Shown here piece by piece: positions 23,451-35,208 of a DNA stretch of 64,000 bases. The stretch is taken from the NCBI GenBank assembly GCA_030737875.1, contig CM060922.1:300939456-301003455 (forward strand), in the 5' to 3' direction. The notes under the pieces are model-generated. The model did not search any database and was not told the origin of the DNA. It saw only the letters and a list, made by a program, of their open reading frames with translations. Source of the stretch: Allium sativum (taxonomy: Eukaryota > Streptophyta > Magnoliopsida > Asparagales > Amaryllidaceae). A program made the position numbers and the translations under genes. The first letter of the stretch is position 1, and each line of letters opens with the position of its first letter.

Positions 23451-25344
23451 AAGAATATTCTGAATTGAATTGGGGAGTATGATGTGTTTTTATATCACTT
23501 GATTATAAGATAGACGAGTTATTCGGAAAGACCGGGTTTAACCCATTCTAAATAAATGATACGACGATTCAAAGTCAAAGAAATGAAGATGATGGTTGAA
23601 GATCAGAGATCTTCACATCGTTTGGATTATTGTTGATGTCTCGATTAGGTTGTACAACCCAAGACGAGGTTATAAGTGGCGATCGTCCAAACGTACTTGG
23701 AGATCGATCGAATATACGAGGGCATCTCTCATGTATTGGACATATAGGACGATGAATAAGATGCCTCCGGTTTCGTATAGACCCAGAACGGACTTGTAAA
23801 TGAATTGTATGTCTGACATTGTATTTTGTACTGCTAAATATATATCTGTCTGGTGGCGGAGAATTTATTCTCTTACTCAACACCCTTCTCTGAGACGTAC
23901 GAGCTTAGAGATTATATATTGGTAGACATCAATGGTATGGTACAGATTGACAATGTGGCATACTGAGTGCTGCGGGCAGATAGATCCAAGTTTTTGTTGA
24001 AAAGCAAAGCTTGGTAGATGATGATCAAAGCATAGCTTTAATATATTGCAGCTTTGTGTAGCGTTAATTCGCGAGCCTCACACATCGGTATGATGGTGAA
24101 TTGATGGTTAAATCAGTATACTTTCAAGATGAGCAACCTACGGGTTGAGATTTGACAACTTTAGGGTTGTCAAGAATTCGGTCGACCGGGATGAGCAGGG
24201 TGTGATCGCTCCACACCTAGAAGGGATATGGCATATACCTGACTCCTAAAGGATAGAGTAAGCGGTGGTTTCCAATGCCCTAGACATAAGCCGCAGTGAT
24301 ACTTGTAATCCTGGATATAATGCGGATGTGTATTACAGTGTTTCCAAAGCCCTAGACGTAAGCCGTGGAAATACACTCCGTGAGTAATCTTCCGAATCAG
24401 TATCCATCATGATGGAAATCCAACTTTCAAATACAAAATTTTATGGTTTTAGTTGTAAACCTGTATGGCGACATAGTACGATGGGGTACTATGCCGTCTG
24501 ATACATTTATATTTGAAATTGATTTCTACATTATGCACTTACATCAAAGATAAATTACGTGTATCAAGCATATTTGGCTATTATAAGGTAAAACTCTATC
24601 CTCCGGCTTACGTTGCATTGTATGATGAGACCTGAGTCTTATAATAACTTCATTTTATTTTCTTTAGCATTGCGAGTTTTGTTTTTATCGTATTCATGGG
24701 ACGAAACCTGTTATGTGTCATACGGCGTGGTCCTTTGATTTACCCAACATTAAAGTAAAGTTTAATAACTGTTTTTATTTCTCACACCAGTCCCATGACT
24801 GGCTCGGAGTTTATTGTTTCCTACCTAAACTCTGGATGCCCCTATTTCCATAGGGCAGTCGGTAGTTTTGGTTTTCGCAGATATTTCTTTTCGCAAGATT
24901 CTGGATTAGGGCTGGAGTTATACTATGGAACGTTTTGTAGCTATGTATTTCTTTCAACTGTGGTAGTTGATGTTTTCTGCTGCATATTATATTCATGTAT
25001 TATTTTTCCACTACTATTGAAATATATTAATCTCTGTTTTTTTCGTTGTATATTATTTATTTGTACTTTTATATTCTGTACTTTGATGTAAAATTGTTGT
25101 AATATCAATGAAACGTTCTTTAATTTTCGGGTGGCTACAGGTACCGATCCCCGACATATGGGAATCAGTACAGGGAATTGATCGTTTAGGGTGTGTCATA
25201 TTGTTTGACCGACCTTGTCCATGTTCGAAGCTTTTCCTAGAGAAATTTTATGAAGATTTTTAGTCACATCTACCCATAAATACCTAGTGTATTCTTGATG
25301 TAAATGATCTTTTGGCTCATTGTTTCCATAAAGCATTTTTAAAC

Positions 25345-26126
25345 GAGTGTTGTTAATGCCACTCTAAAATTGGATAAAGGGAGAGGGGGACATATTTTAT
25401 TTTCATTCCATTAAAAATTAAATTGTTAAGGGGGACCAAACACAATGGAAAATAAGTAAAAGAACCTAATTTCATCCTCCATTCAAATACACAAAACACG
25501 GTAATAATTGACAAGGACATACCGAAACTCAGTACAAAGTTCGAAAATAACATGGTGAAAATAGATTAATTGGGGAAAAAAATTAGAATATTACATATTC
25601 GGCAATAATACATCGAAAAAACGATTTTATTCAGTGGTCTATCGCCGAATTTGTGTTATTGTCATAACCTACTGCGTTCACCAAATTCGGCAACTACATG
25701 CCATTATAATTATTTAACTTCGGCTCATTGTCAACGAATATAACGTTTATGACTGAAAATGAGCCTCTGTTTATTGCCGAAAATAAATTGTTACCTTTTC
25801 GGTGATTTTTCAACAAATTCAACGTGTCATTTGCTTTTTTTAAGTAAAATTCATGTTGTCTTCTTTTTCAAAGTTAAAAATTACGTTAGAAATTGGTTTC
25901 TCCATGAAAACAGTAACTAATTATTTACTTGGAGAAGAAGAAGATTATTAGGGTTTAACGAACAGTAAAATGTATTTACGGTAAAATAATAAAATGACAT
26001 TTTGGTCTATATTTTACAAATTGTTAAGGAGGGGCTATGTTAAATGATCATCCCCTTAGTAAATTTTAAAAATAACAAAAATTGACCTCCCTCCTAACCA
26101 TTTTCGGAGTGGCATTAACAATACTC
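25345..26126. mobile_element. Nonautonomous Mutator-like element, copy B
   Basis: About 782 bp with the same inverted ends as the copy at 18212-18975 (GAGTGTTGTTAATGCCACTC and, reversed, GAGTATTGTTAATGCCACTC). It is flanked by a perfect 9-bp direct repeat TTTTTAAAC at 25336-25344 and 26127-26135. No transposase frame. Confidence 0.82.
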
Positions 26127-26529
26127 TTTTTAAACAATAATTCATGTCGATCCGAGGCTCTGTAATTCAAAATGTTAGCAATAAAACTGTAAAATCTTCC
26201 TAGTAGGTGTAGGCAATTAATCAAAACAACGAATTTTCTTTACTTTTTCCTATGATAATCCTCTATTTCATTTTATTTTATTTCTTAAATTTTATTCTCT
26301 ACAATTTTATTCTTGGATGTGCCTTCCAATTCTAGTGCAAACATATAGGGTTATCAATTGCTAAGGACAACCCACTAATTAGTTTAAGACGAAGCAATAA
26401 GCATGTGAATATCTAGATAGTGAGATTGAGGTGCTTAAAATGAAGCAATAAGCATGTGAATATCTAGATCAGTGAGATTGTGGTGATGTATTTGTTTGAG
26501 GTGCTTTTGATTTTATATATATATATATG

Positions 26530-26687
26530 AGGAGCGTTCCACTACACCTCTTATATTGCACGTTTCTCATTTCCCTACTCATTCTCTCTCTTCTCATTTC
26601 AATATTATTTCCTAGTGGGAAGAGAGATAATGAGTGGTGAAATGAGGGAGTTCACGTGCAAAATAAGAGGTATAGTGGAGCGCTCCT
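26530..26687. mobile_element. MITE 1 of microsatellite-linked cluster
   Basis: The ends are inverted repeats: AGGAGCGTTCCACTACACCTC and, reversed, AGGAGCGCTCCACTATACCTC, with pairing continuing into a TTGCACG/CGTGCAA motif. ATATG flanks both sides, but within TA-rich repeats its meaning as a target duplication is weak. Confidence 0.75.
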
Positions 26688-26690
26688 ATA

Positions 26691-26713
26691 TGTGTGTGTG
26701 TGTGTATATATAT

Positions 26714-26764
<51 letters not shown>
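26691..26764. repeat. (TG)n(TA)n microsatellite
   Basis: A short TG run passes into about 30 TA units between MITE 1 and MITE 2. Confidence 0.95.
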
Positions 26765-26765
<1 letters not shown>

Positions 26766-26767
<2 letters not shown>

Positions 26768-26890
26768 AGGTCACCCATTTCCCCACCCATTCTCTCTCTT
26801 CCCATTTCAATATTATTTATTAGTGGTAAAAGAGATAATGAGTGGTGAAATGGGGGAGTTCACGTGCAAAATAAGAGGTGTAGTAGAGCG

Positions 26891-26892
<2 letters not shown>
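26766..26892. mobile_element. MITE 2, altered copy of MITE 1
   Basis: The right two thirds, from the CCATTCTCTCTCTTCCCATTTC motif to TAGAGCGC, match MITE 1 closely. The left end lacks the CCACTACACCTC arm, so it is a truncated or recombined copy. Confidence 0.7.

Positions 26893-26964
<72 letters not shown>
26893..26964. repeat. (TA)n microsatellite
   Basis: About 36 TA units. The isoleucine-tyrosine reading frames across it on both strands are artefacts of the repeat. Confidence 0.97.
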
Positions 26965-26969
<5 letters not shown>

Positions 26970-26974
26970 GCTCC

Positions 26975-27110
26975 AGAGCACCCGATTTGGTAGCACCCCA
27001 TTCTAAACCACTTGTTTATAGTTTAATAAGTTAGTGGAGGGAGAGAGTTAGTGGAATGTGTGGTGGAAATTAAGAAAGCTAAAGGGATGCTACACTATTT
27101 GGGGTGCTCT
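26975..27110. mobile_element. MITE 3, GAGCACCC ends
   Basis: About 136 bp with inverted ends AGAGCACCCGATTTGGTAGCA and, reversed, AGAGCACCCCAAATAGTGTAGCA. Non-coding. The ends differ from MITEs 1 and 2. Confidence 0.7.
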
Positions 27111-27148
27111 TGATGATATCCCGTGTGTGTGTGTGTATGAGACACTTT

Positions 27149-27284
27149 ATGACACCCCTATTTGAAAACACCCCAAAAACACCTTATTTGTAGCCGTATA
27201 TTTATATTAAAATAGATTAGTGGAGAAAAAAAATGAGATTGTGTGTTGAAAAACAAAGGAAGTGCTGCACTATTTGAGGTGCTC
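27149..27284. mobile_element. MITE 4, related to MITE 3
   Basis: Inverted ends GACACCCCTATTTGAAAACACCCC and, reversed, GAGCACCTCAAATAGTGCAGCAC resemble the MITE 3 ends. It is separated from MITE 3 by a short (TG)n run at 27123-27136. Confidence 0.6.
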
Positions 27285-29364
27285 ACATGAATGTATATTT
27301 AATCAGTCAATTAGTGAAAGAAAACATCGCATTGTTTCTAACTTTACAAGTTTAAAACAAAAAAGGAGAAACTACAATATACAGCACAAAAGCAAATATT
27401 CATTTTCATAATCTGACCTCTTTTATCTACAATAACTCAGATTGAAATTAGCAAATACCATTTTCCAAGTGATTAAACCCTTCAACACTGATGCATAATG
27501 TCACAAGTTCAAAACTTACATGAATTACAAATAGTATGTTGTTTAAATAAAAAATTTATATAAATACCAACTCTCGAATAAAAAAAATTAACACTCAGAT
27601 TGGAACCATGACTCAAAAAAGTGGATCACCCTCAAATAACTCTAAACAAACTGAACAATCTTTTTTGATCAAAATATTAACGCAAGAAAATATAGATAAA
27701 GTTGCAATGAAAGATGGCATAATTATACAGCAAAGTAAAGAATTTGTTAGCCTGCCTTCACATCACCAACATATTAAATACAAAGGTGTCTTTAACATAT
27801 ACCACCGCATTAGGCTTAGTTTTCATGCTTAAGCACCAGCTTGAGATTTTAGCATAAGCCAGTTTTCAAGTATGGCAAGAAGTCAAGAATATGGTAGCAA
27901 TTTATTTTTGGAATCTGCCACCTGGATACAGCATAACAAAAGTGTTAAATATTAGGCAACAAAATATTACGAACTTGGCAAACAGAACAGAAGGATACTG
28001 ATAGCACAATTTTAACACAGGCCATCAACCCGGACATGTTGACCAGATATTCACTACGTTCTCAAGAAATATTGCTAGTTGTATCAGTAAGCCTTATTGG
28101 ATGTATAGCTCAACATATGAAACCGCAGGTATTTTAACATATTACATTTGACCGATGGTTAATAAACTAAAATTGTCATCTATTTAAAGATCTCTAATCA
28201 AAATTATTACTACACAAATGTTAAAAATGACTAGAAACGATGGCTGACATCTAACATAAAAATAAAAATAAAAACAAAAACAAAAATATTTATTGCTCAC
28301 TTAGACAATAATCATTGTTTTCTATTATGATTAGCACATTGAAAGATTCACAAAATGTGTTAAGTAACAATTAAAATAAGAGGCAGTTCGGCTGAAGTCG
28401 CTGTTAAATTTCAAAATATGCACAAAAACTCCTTGTTTTAAAACTTTATAAGTAAAATCTCTGTTTTTCGAAAAATCATCAAAAAAACATCAAAAATCAA
28501 CGTAAAAAACTACCAAACTTCAAAATTTAATTCAATACATGAGCATCTTCGTATTCATATAAGTACAAAAAATGCTTACAAAAAATCACGCTACAACGAA
28601 AATGCAGGAAAACCTGCAATTTTTCAAAAAAATACAGACATCGCAGCAATTATATCAAAAAATTGCGTATTTTAATACATTTTTTACTGATTACTTCAAA
28701 ATTTCAAATTCAATGCCTAAACGCATTCAACCAGCACATTATTGCAGAAATATCATCAAAAAAATGATGTAGATTGGATACAAATGATAAATATATCACT
28801 TCCGGTAAAATTTCAGAAATAGCAGCAACTATTTTGAAAAATTGAAGACATACAGTTTTTTTATGCACTAAGACATGTCTGCAATACACTGAAAGATTGT
28901 TGCAAATAGCAGCAACTTATTTTTATATATGCAATACACTATGAAATAGTTGTTGATATGTCTGCACTTTTCATAATAAGTGCAGACATTTCAGCAGCTT
29001 CCCTTTTCCAGCATCAATAATACACTGTGGAGTAGTTGCTAATATGTCTGCACCATTTCACAATAGGCACAGACATTTTAGCAATTTTTTAGTAATCTTC
29101 CGTTAATATGTACAATTTATTTTTAAAAAAAATATTTAGTAGCGCAAAAATTCATGGAAATATGTTGGTACAGTAAAATATGGATCCGCTTTACAATCAA
29201 ACTCAAGGGAGGATCCGCTTTATATTAAGTTTCATTTTAAGGATGTCTCCCTAATATTCACTTAAAATAATCAATTTTAGATTTATGTGTATGCACATCA
29301 AAGGTTTCAAATTGTATAATCATATATTTATTTTTTGTTACCAAGTAAACTAAACTTGTGATTC
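27285..29364. other. Intergenic, no supported gene; hairpin repeats
   Basis: Frames at 27608-27832 and 28572-28772 have low-complexity composition and no recognised motif, so they are not called. A 68-bp unit occurs twice (28933-29000 and 29018-29086), starting AATACACT and containing TGTCTGCAC. In the first unit TGTCTGCACTT (28959-28969) and AAGTGCAGACA (28978-28988) form a perfect 11-bp stem with an 8-nt loop; in the second the stem is decayed. Confidence 0.5.
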
Positions 29365-29625
29365 TATATAATATACATATACGCGCGCACGTGCAATTAC
29401 ACTCACATGCAACTAGGGAACCACAACCACTGCAGTCCCTCAGAATAAATATACCCTCAGAATTAAACCAGCGAACCACAACTACTGTGAACCCTAGAAT
29501 GCATATACCTCGTTTTAGCAAGCATTCACACATTATGGATTAACGTATGATGCATTGCAGTGGGGATTCGAACTTCCGACTCTGTACAAAAGGTTGCATG
29601 CCTAACCCCCATGTGTGGTGATTGG
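29365..29625 (-). mobile_element. Possible tRNA-derived SINE or degenerate repeat
   Basis: Read on the minus strand, a GTTCGAATCCCC motif at about 29563-29574 matches the RNA polymerase III B-box pattern, and a GGGGTTAGGCATG stretch upstream (about 29600) could be a weak A-box. A body with two GTTCGCTGG/GTTCCCTAG-like subrepeats follows. No clear A- or T-tail or target duplication is seen, so this remains tentative. Confidence 0.3.
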
Positions 29626-30950
29626 TAGATCATTATGTAGCTTCTTTTGGGTTTATTAATAATTAAGAACGTGGCCATGTATTCTTAAATAGGGCACTAA
29701 TCGGGGAGATTGAATCGGATATAGGGGTGTTTGCGTCATGTCCTATAAAAGTTTTAGAAGTATGTGGACTGAACAAGGAGTTTGCCTTGAACACTCTTCA
29801 TACAAGCTGGACAACAAACGGACAATGTTCGAACAATAGAAAATTCGTGGAACAATTCATACAGACGAAATATAATACAAATTTTTTGTCATAATTCAAG
29901 TCCTAAATAAGAAAAACAGATGAACACAGATGGACAAATTTTGATTTCGAACTGAGCTGAACAACGAACATTTGTACAAAATTAACACACATATTCTTAG
30001 ATAACAAATCGCAGGAGTTTAAATTTAAGATATTATAATTCCACATCCGTAATTGTTAATAGACCAAGAGAGCAAGACCAAATACATAATTTAGTTCATT
30101 TTATTAAGAGATTAAAATATTCTAACTTCCATGATTTTAAAACAATTTTCATCTTTTACCACGATAGTCAGATAGTTTATAGTTACCATGCTGAATACTG
30201 TATAATAAACTTGTCTACATCGTTAAGAAACTGTTCAGATCAATCTTTTTTAAATCATCTTTTAATCATTTTTCATGACAGCTAAAACACCAAAATTGTC
30301 AAAGATTTTACAAGTAAGGATATTTTATTTTTATTGAGAATAAAATTAGCTTACCATTATGGAAGACTTCAGCGTTTCTTTTATTCATAAAATTAATTTT
30401 TATATATAAATGGTGATCTCTAATAATGGCACCGTAAAATACTGTGATCATTCAAATTTGTCTGATTATTTTGATTTTCTCCAATAGACACCTAATAATC
30501 GAACACAAACAACAAAAGCAAAAGAAAAGTGAAAGTAACAACGTTATTCTAGAACTCAAAATATTTTCTATCAGAGCAATTGTGCAGATCGGATAGTATT
30601 TTCTTTTTATGCGGTAAATCAAGGTGTAAGAACTTGATTATTTTCCTTCTTCAATTCCATCTCTTCAAAAACCGCTTTAAAAAGGAAAAAAGGAAGCCGA
30701 GAACATGAATTCAGCATACGATTTGATAGTATCGTGGATCTTGCTATTGTAAAAGATTTCAGGAATTCATTGGTTGTAATTCCGATTTGCTTCTTTGGTG
30801 CTTTCTTAATTCAGTATATCGAAGAAGAAGAAATTTTAATGACATATGGTTCTTTTAATTGGGATGTTAAGAGATCCAATAGCTTAGTTCATTCTGCAGT
30901 TCTCTAGAAGACCTATTGATGAAGATACAAGATGGTTCAATAATCAAGAA
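29626..30950. other. Intergenic, no supported gene
   Basis: AT-rich, with no reading frame worth calling and no repeat seen. Short purine-rich stretches near 30660-30690 and 30820-30840 could be untranslated leader of an unrecognised transcript, but nothing supports a protein. Confidence 0.3.
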
Positions 30951-31395
30951 AGGGATGGTTTAAAATTAAGAAAACAAAGCTCGAAAGATGGTTGGTTGCA
31001 TGCATGAGGAACTGAAGGAAAAGGTGTGAGTTTTACCTAGAAACTTGCCTTTAATTTGTACAATCCGGAAAGTGGTTAAAAAGCATGGTGATGAATGTTG
31101 ATGCCAAGGTAGTTAAGGCACAAAAGGACGCCAAGTTTTGCACCATGGGCTTTTTTCGCCTTTTATACAACCTTTTGTTTTTCTCTACTCTAAAGAAACT
31201 ACCCTATATAAATTAACACTAAGATTATAATACTAAAATATGTCTGTAGACAAACCTTTTTGCAAATAAGCATGCACTATCTATTAGATGCGAAGTCACA
31301 AATGATAACCTTGATCAAAACGTTTCTGTCTATGCTACGCATTACAATATAGAAAACATCGATATTACAACAACAACAAAAAAGCATAAATCATG
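30951..31395 (+). repeat. Tandem duplication, unit 1 (about 446 bp)
   Basis: Runs from AGGGATGG to AAGCATAAATCATGC and is repeated directly at 31396-32006. Shared landmarks are TTTGTACAATCCGGAAAGTGG and CTAAAGAAACTACCCTATA. Non-coding. Confidence 0.85.
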
Positions 31396-32006
31396 CAAGG
31401 GATGGATTGAAATTAAGAAAACAGAGTTTGAAAGACGGTTGCGTACGTGAGGAACAAAAGGAAAAGGTGTGGGTTTTACTTAGAAACCTTTAATTTGTAC
31501 AATCCGGAAAGTGGTTAAAATGCATGGTGATGAATGTTGATACGAAGGTAGCTAAGGCACAAAAGGATGCCAAGTTTGCACCATGGCCTTTTTGAGCTTT
31601 TTACACGACCTTTTGTTTTTCTCTGCTCTAAAGAAACTACCCTATACAAAGGGGGCAGCTATTGGGGCACAATTGAACACAAATGGAAGACACAAATTGT
31701 GGATTATTGGATTTGTTTGTCTTTATGTGGAAAATGGAATTCAGAGGGAGATCTAATGGTTGAGATTTGTTGTGTTTAATTTTGTGTCATAATTTTGTGT
31801 TCATATAGAGTTTACCCTGCACAAATTAATATTAAAGATCATGATACTAAAATATGTTTGTAAACAATCTTTTTGCAAATAAGAATGCACTAGCTATTAC
31901 ATGTGAAGTCACAAATAATATCAAAACGTTTACGCCTACACATTACAATATAGAAACCATAGAAACTGCAACATAAAACCCAAAAAAAAAAAAAAAAACC
32001 ATAAAG
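31396..32006 (+). repeat. Tandem duplication, unit 2, carrying a MITE
   Basis: Matches unit 1 throughout except for a 166-bp insertion at 31651-31816. The frame at 31567-31779 spans the insertion junction and is not a gene. Confidence 0.85.
31651..31816. mobile_element. MITE inserted in tandem unit 2
   Basis: 166 bp absent from the paralogous unit 1, whose sequence passes straight from CTATA to AAATTAA. It is flanked by CTATACAAA (31642-31650) and CTGCACAAA (31817-31825), a 9-bp duplication with two mismatches. The ends are degenerate inverted repeats sharing GAACACAAA and GACACAAA motifs. Confidence 0.72.
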
Positions 32007-34118
32007 ATGTTAATTCAAGCGTCTAACACAAGACTTGAAATTTAATTCAATTTCTAATCACTAATATCTAATTTTTATATAACCAAACTTTAAATTCAAA
32101 CTAAAATTAGCTATAATTAAATTTTAAATAAGATCGCCTAAACTTAAAAAAAAACGTAACTTTAAACTAAATTCAAATTAACTAATTTTTAAATTAAAAT
32201 TCAGATTAACTAAATATGAAGTTAAAATTAAATTAACGTTAACTAAAGTTCATATTAGAACTAAATTATAATTAATTAAACCTAAAATTAACAAAACTTT
32301 AAATTCCAACTAAATTAAATTAACATAAACTAATTTTAAATTAAAATTTAACAAAATGTTAAGTTATATATAAAATTAAAGTTAAAAATAAGCTACTTAA
32401 TTTCAATCATGGATTTAAATTTAACTTAATTAAAAACTAGCTTAAATTTCAAAAAACTAGCTTAAATTTCAATTAACTTAGTTGAATACATAATGACGGC
32501 TTGACGCACGATTTGCTGTGGAGATTTCTTTTTTTTATTGCAGTCTAAGTTGAAGTCAATTAAATCTCAACTTTATTGATGGTTGAGAACCAAACCCTAT
32601 TTGAGATGCACTTTTTAGGTGAATTGGGCTTTCGCCGCCTTAGCAAAAGATAAATTTTTTGCCCTGATAGCTTGAGCGCCGCAGCTTCCATAAAGGCGTA
32701 ACTCTGAACCTGAGCCTTTTTATGCCTTATGCAAGCCCCTTGATAACAACTGTTGTAGAGTGGTGTAATGTTTTCAAAGCAGAAAACAATCATAGAGTTT
32801 AAACTTTAAACTTTAAATTGGAAGAGGATTTAAATAGAAATGGTAGATACAAGAATTATATTATAAGGTTTGCACACATCGAAAGCACTGTGTAGTTGGT
32901 TTTTATGTTTTCATTTCTACACCTAAACTAAAAATCAAATTTCTCTTTTGTTCCATTTTTATTTTGTTTAGAAAACAACACAATTGGAATTGGAGAAACA
33001 AATAAGAACGTATTTTACTAAGCGAAAGGAGCAGCTGAAAGAGGTACTTTGACCAAAGCATGAACGAAGAAAGTTCACTAAAAGGAGAACATGTTTTGTG
33101 CTCCCAAAAGAGCAACAAGAGATGAATGATGGTATGTATGAACTTGTATTTATGTTTATTTCAAATTGTTTTAAGTATTTTTCAAACAAGTATTAATCAC
33201 TGATATTAAATTACGAGTTACATATTAAATGGTTTTGGAAAATTTGCATCTCAATAGAAATAGATACAATTGAAAATAACAACATACCATATCTTTTTCA
33301 TTCCGAATTGTTAAATCAATCCAGATTAACATACATCTAAGTTTGTTCTTCTTGTTCAACATAAGATACAACATACAGCATATAATTTGCATGCTCGTGT
33401 GCAAATGTTACAGCAAGCTCCCGCTCTTGTCAGTCGCCGAAAGATGATCAAATTCTAAGACAATGTTCAATAGTTTCTCTAAACATGTTAGAATTCAAAT
33501 CATCATCTCTAAAAGTAAAAAACCTCACTTGTCTTTCCAGAAATGATAAATCAACATATCAGTCGTAGGGTAGCAACGATCAGATTAGAAATTAGGCCAT
33601 TATTGTTTGGCTTAATTGCTCCTAATGGTTATAAGGATTTGAATTACTCCTGATCGCCGTAGAATTAGATTCTCTGGTTAGCCCTATGGCTAATGAAATT
33701 ATTTCTTGAATACTTGAGCAATTAAATTTGAATAAAAAACGTAATCTATTTGTACGGAAAAGAATAGTAGAAAGAATGGATGAACGATATTTGTGTGGCA
33801 TACATAAAGAATAGGTTAGTCAAATTAGCAATGACGTGGCTACTTTCAAACATGAAAACATGAGGTGGACAGGTTCAGATTGCTAGTTATATACGATGGC
33901 TGTTTTAGATTTAGATGATCAGTACATTATAGTTTTTCCAACGAATTATCATTGTATTAACAATTTCTTTATGGTCATTTAATTACTAATTACGAGTTTG
34001 TGTAACCATCCTGAATAATTGGCAAAAAATATATAGGACTACCACTCTGAACGCCCTAACCACCAACATGAATTTCTGGCTACTGCAGAGAAAGCCAATG
34101 ATGTAATTAACATCAATT
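32007..34118. other. Intergenic, no supported gene
   Basis: 32030-32470 is a low-complexity A/T field built from AACTAAATTAAATT-like words. 32600-32730 has GC-richer CGCCTTAGC and GGCGTAACTC words resembling a dispersed plant repeat, also echoed at 31130-31165. 32950-33130 contains a lysine/glutamate-rich frame on the plus strand, broken by stops, that I do not recognise. Confidence 0.35.
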
Positions 34119-35208
34119 ATGATTAGGAGACTAACAGAGAGGAAATTATTAAGCTAGAAAACGTGCATGCAATCTTGGTCAGGAGGCTTCTGGTTCTCGT
34201 TTGCATTATTTGAATAGTGTTCTTGTTCTTATTATTCTTAATGATGAGACATTGGTCCAAATCACGGTTCAAAATTCCGGCCAGTCCGGTCAGGTTCCAG
34301 CGTTGGCCAAACCGGAATTCACTTCGAAACCTGTTCCGTTCTGAAGCATCAAATCGAAGTCTAAAAAAATAATTATAAAGGAATTCTGAAACTGAAAAAG
34401 ATGAAAAACCCGATTCGAGCAAGGAATAGATATGAAAGGAGTTTAGAAATTTGAAATTGAAATTTTAATAGTTGAATCAAGAGCTTCAGACGTTGAGGAT
34501 TTAAAAGCTAGACACTGGGGTCTGTGATTTAGAAGTTAGGGGAATTGAAACGGAATCTTGAACTGTGGCTCGTTGTAGCAGGCAGCGGCAAATTTCTTTT
34601 ATTTTGATTTTCCATTTTAGGGTTCATTGTGGAATACGATGAAGGCAGGGAGAGTGTGTTTGCAAATAACATTTGCACAGATATTGGGCTGGGCTTCATT
34701 TTGAAGAAAGCAAATTTCTTTATAGGCTTCTGTCACGTATAATTGTTTTGATTTCTTTAGAGTTGTGGTATCCCTACAAGTCACAGCAAATAATTTTACA
34801 CATGTTTAATAGTAGTGTGGGCAGAAGAAAAAAAAAATCATGAAATCCGAAAACGGAGATAAAACGGAACACCCAGAATTTCTAAAACAAAACCGGAATT
34901 CAAGAAATATCAGATGGCCGGAACGGAACCGGAAACCGGAATTTTGAACCTTGGCCCAAATGTAAGATATTGCTAAGCAATTTGGTCCCATTATCAGTTA
35001 CTATGATGCTGATATATTATAGCTTGCACACATGCATGGATACACATGTGTGCACGCCCACATTGAAAATTGGTTAAGTTAACAAGAGTGTATGGGGCTC
35101 GAACATGCTTAAAAAAACCTCAAGAGGTAACTAATTTTTTAAGCCAGTTGAAAATTATATAGTTGTATTATGAGAACTGATTTGAAAGTCCTAGTGACAG
35201 GTTATTTT
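34119..35208 (+). repeat. 1.09-kb tandem duplication, unit 1
   Basis: Direct tandem copy of 35209-36306, nearly identical by eye (few substitutions, short indels). The minus-strand frames at 34123-34422 and 34806-34991 recur in unit 2 because the DNA is duplicated. They lie across or inside a MITE and are not called as genes. Confidence 0.93.
34263..34950. mobile_element. MITE with CCGGAA-rich inverted ends, copy 1
   Basis: About 690 bp. GGTTCAAAATTCCGG at 34266 and its reverse complement CCGGAATTTTGAACC ending at 34950 form the ends. The outer flanks TTGGTCCAAAT (34252-34262) and TTGGCCCAAAT (34951-34961) agree at 10 of 11 bases. A 9-11-bp duplication points to a Mutator-like origin. Inner ends are rich in CCGGAACGGAACC-type words. 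Confidence 0.75.

Larger units (their letters stand above)
22372..26480 (+). repeat. Block B (direct repeat of 9446-10540 plus 16259-19279)
   Basis: Collinear with block A from GATATC at 22372 to about 26428, without the LINE. The left end is created exactly by the end of the copia-type LTR. Near its right end, a 52-bp direct duplication (GAAGCAATAAGCATGTGAATATCTAGAT at about 26391 and 26443) is private to B. Small frames (22728-22937, 23575-23883, 24795-25091) are not conserved in A and are not called. By eye the two blocks agree at most positions, with substitutions and short indels throughout. Confidence 0.88.

Noticed and set aside
26615..27001. Isoleucine/tyrosine-rich reading frames on both strands
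   Set aside because: They are translations of the (TA)n microsatellites.
27608..27832. 74-residue serine/glutamine-rich frame
   Set aside because: Low-complexity, no motif, and no splice-linked neighbour seen.
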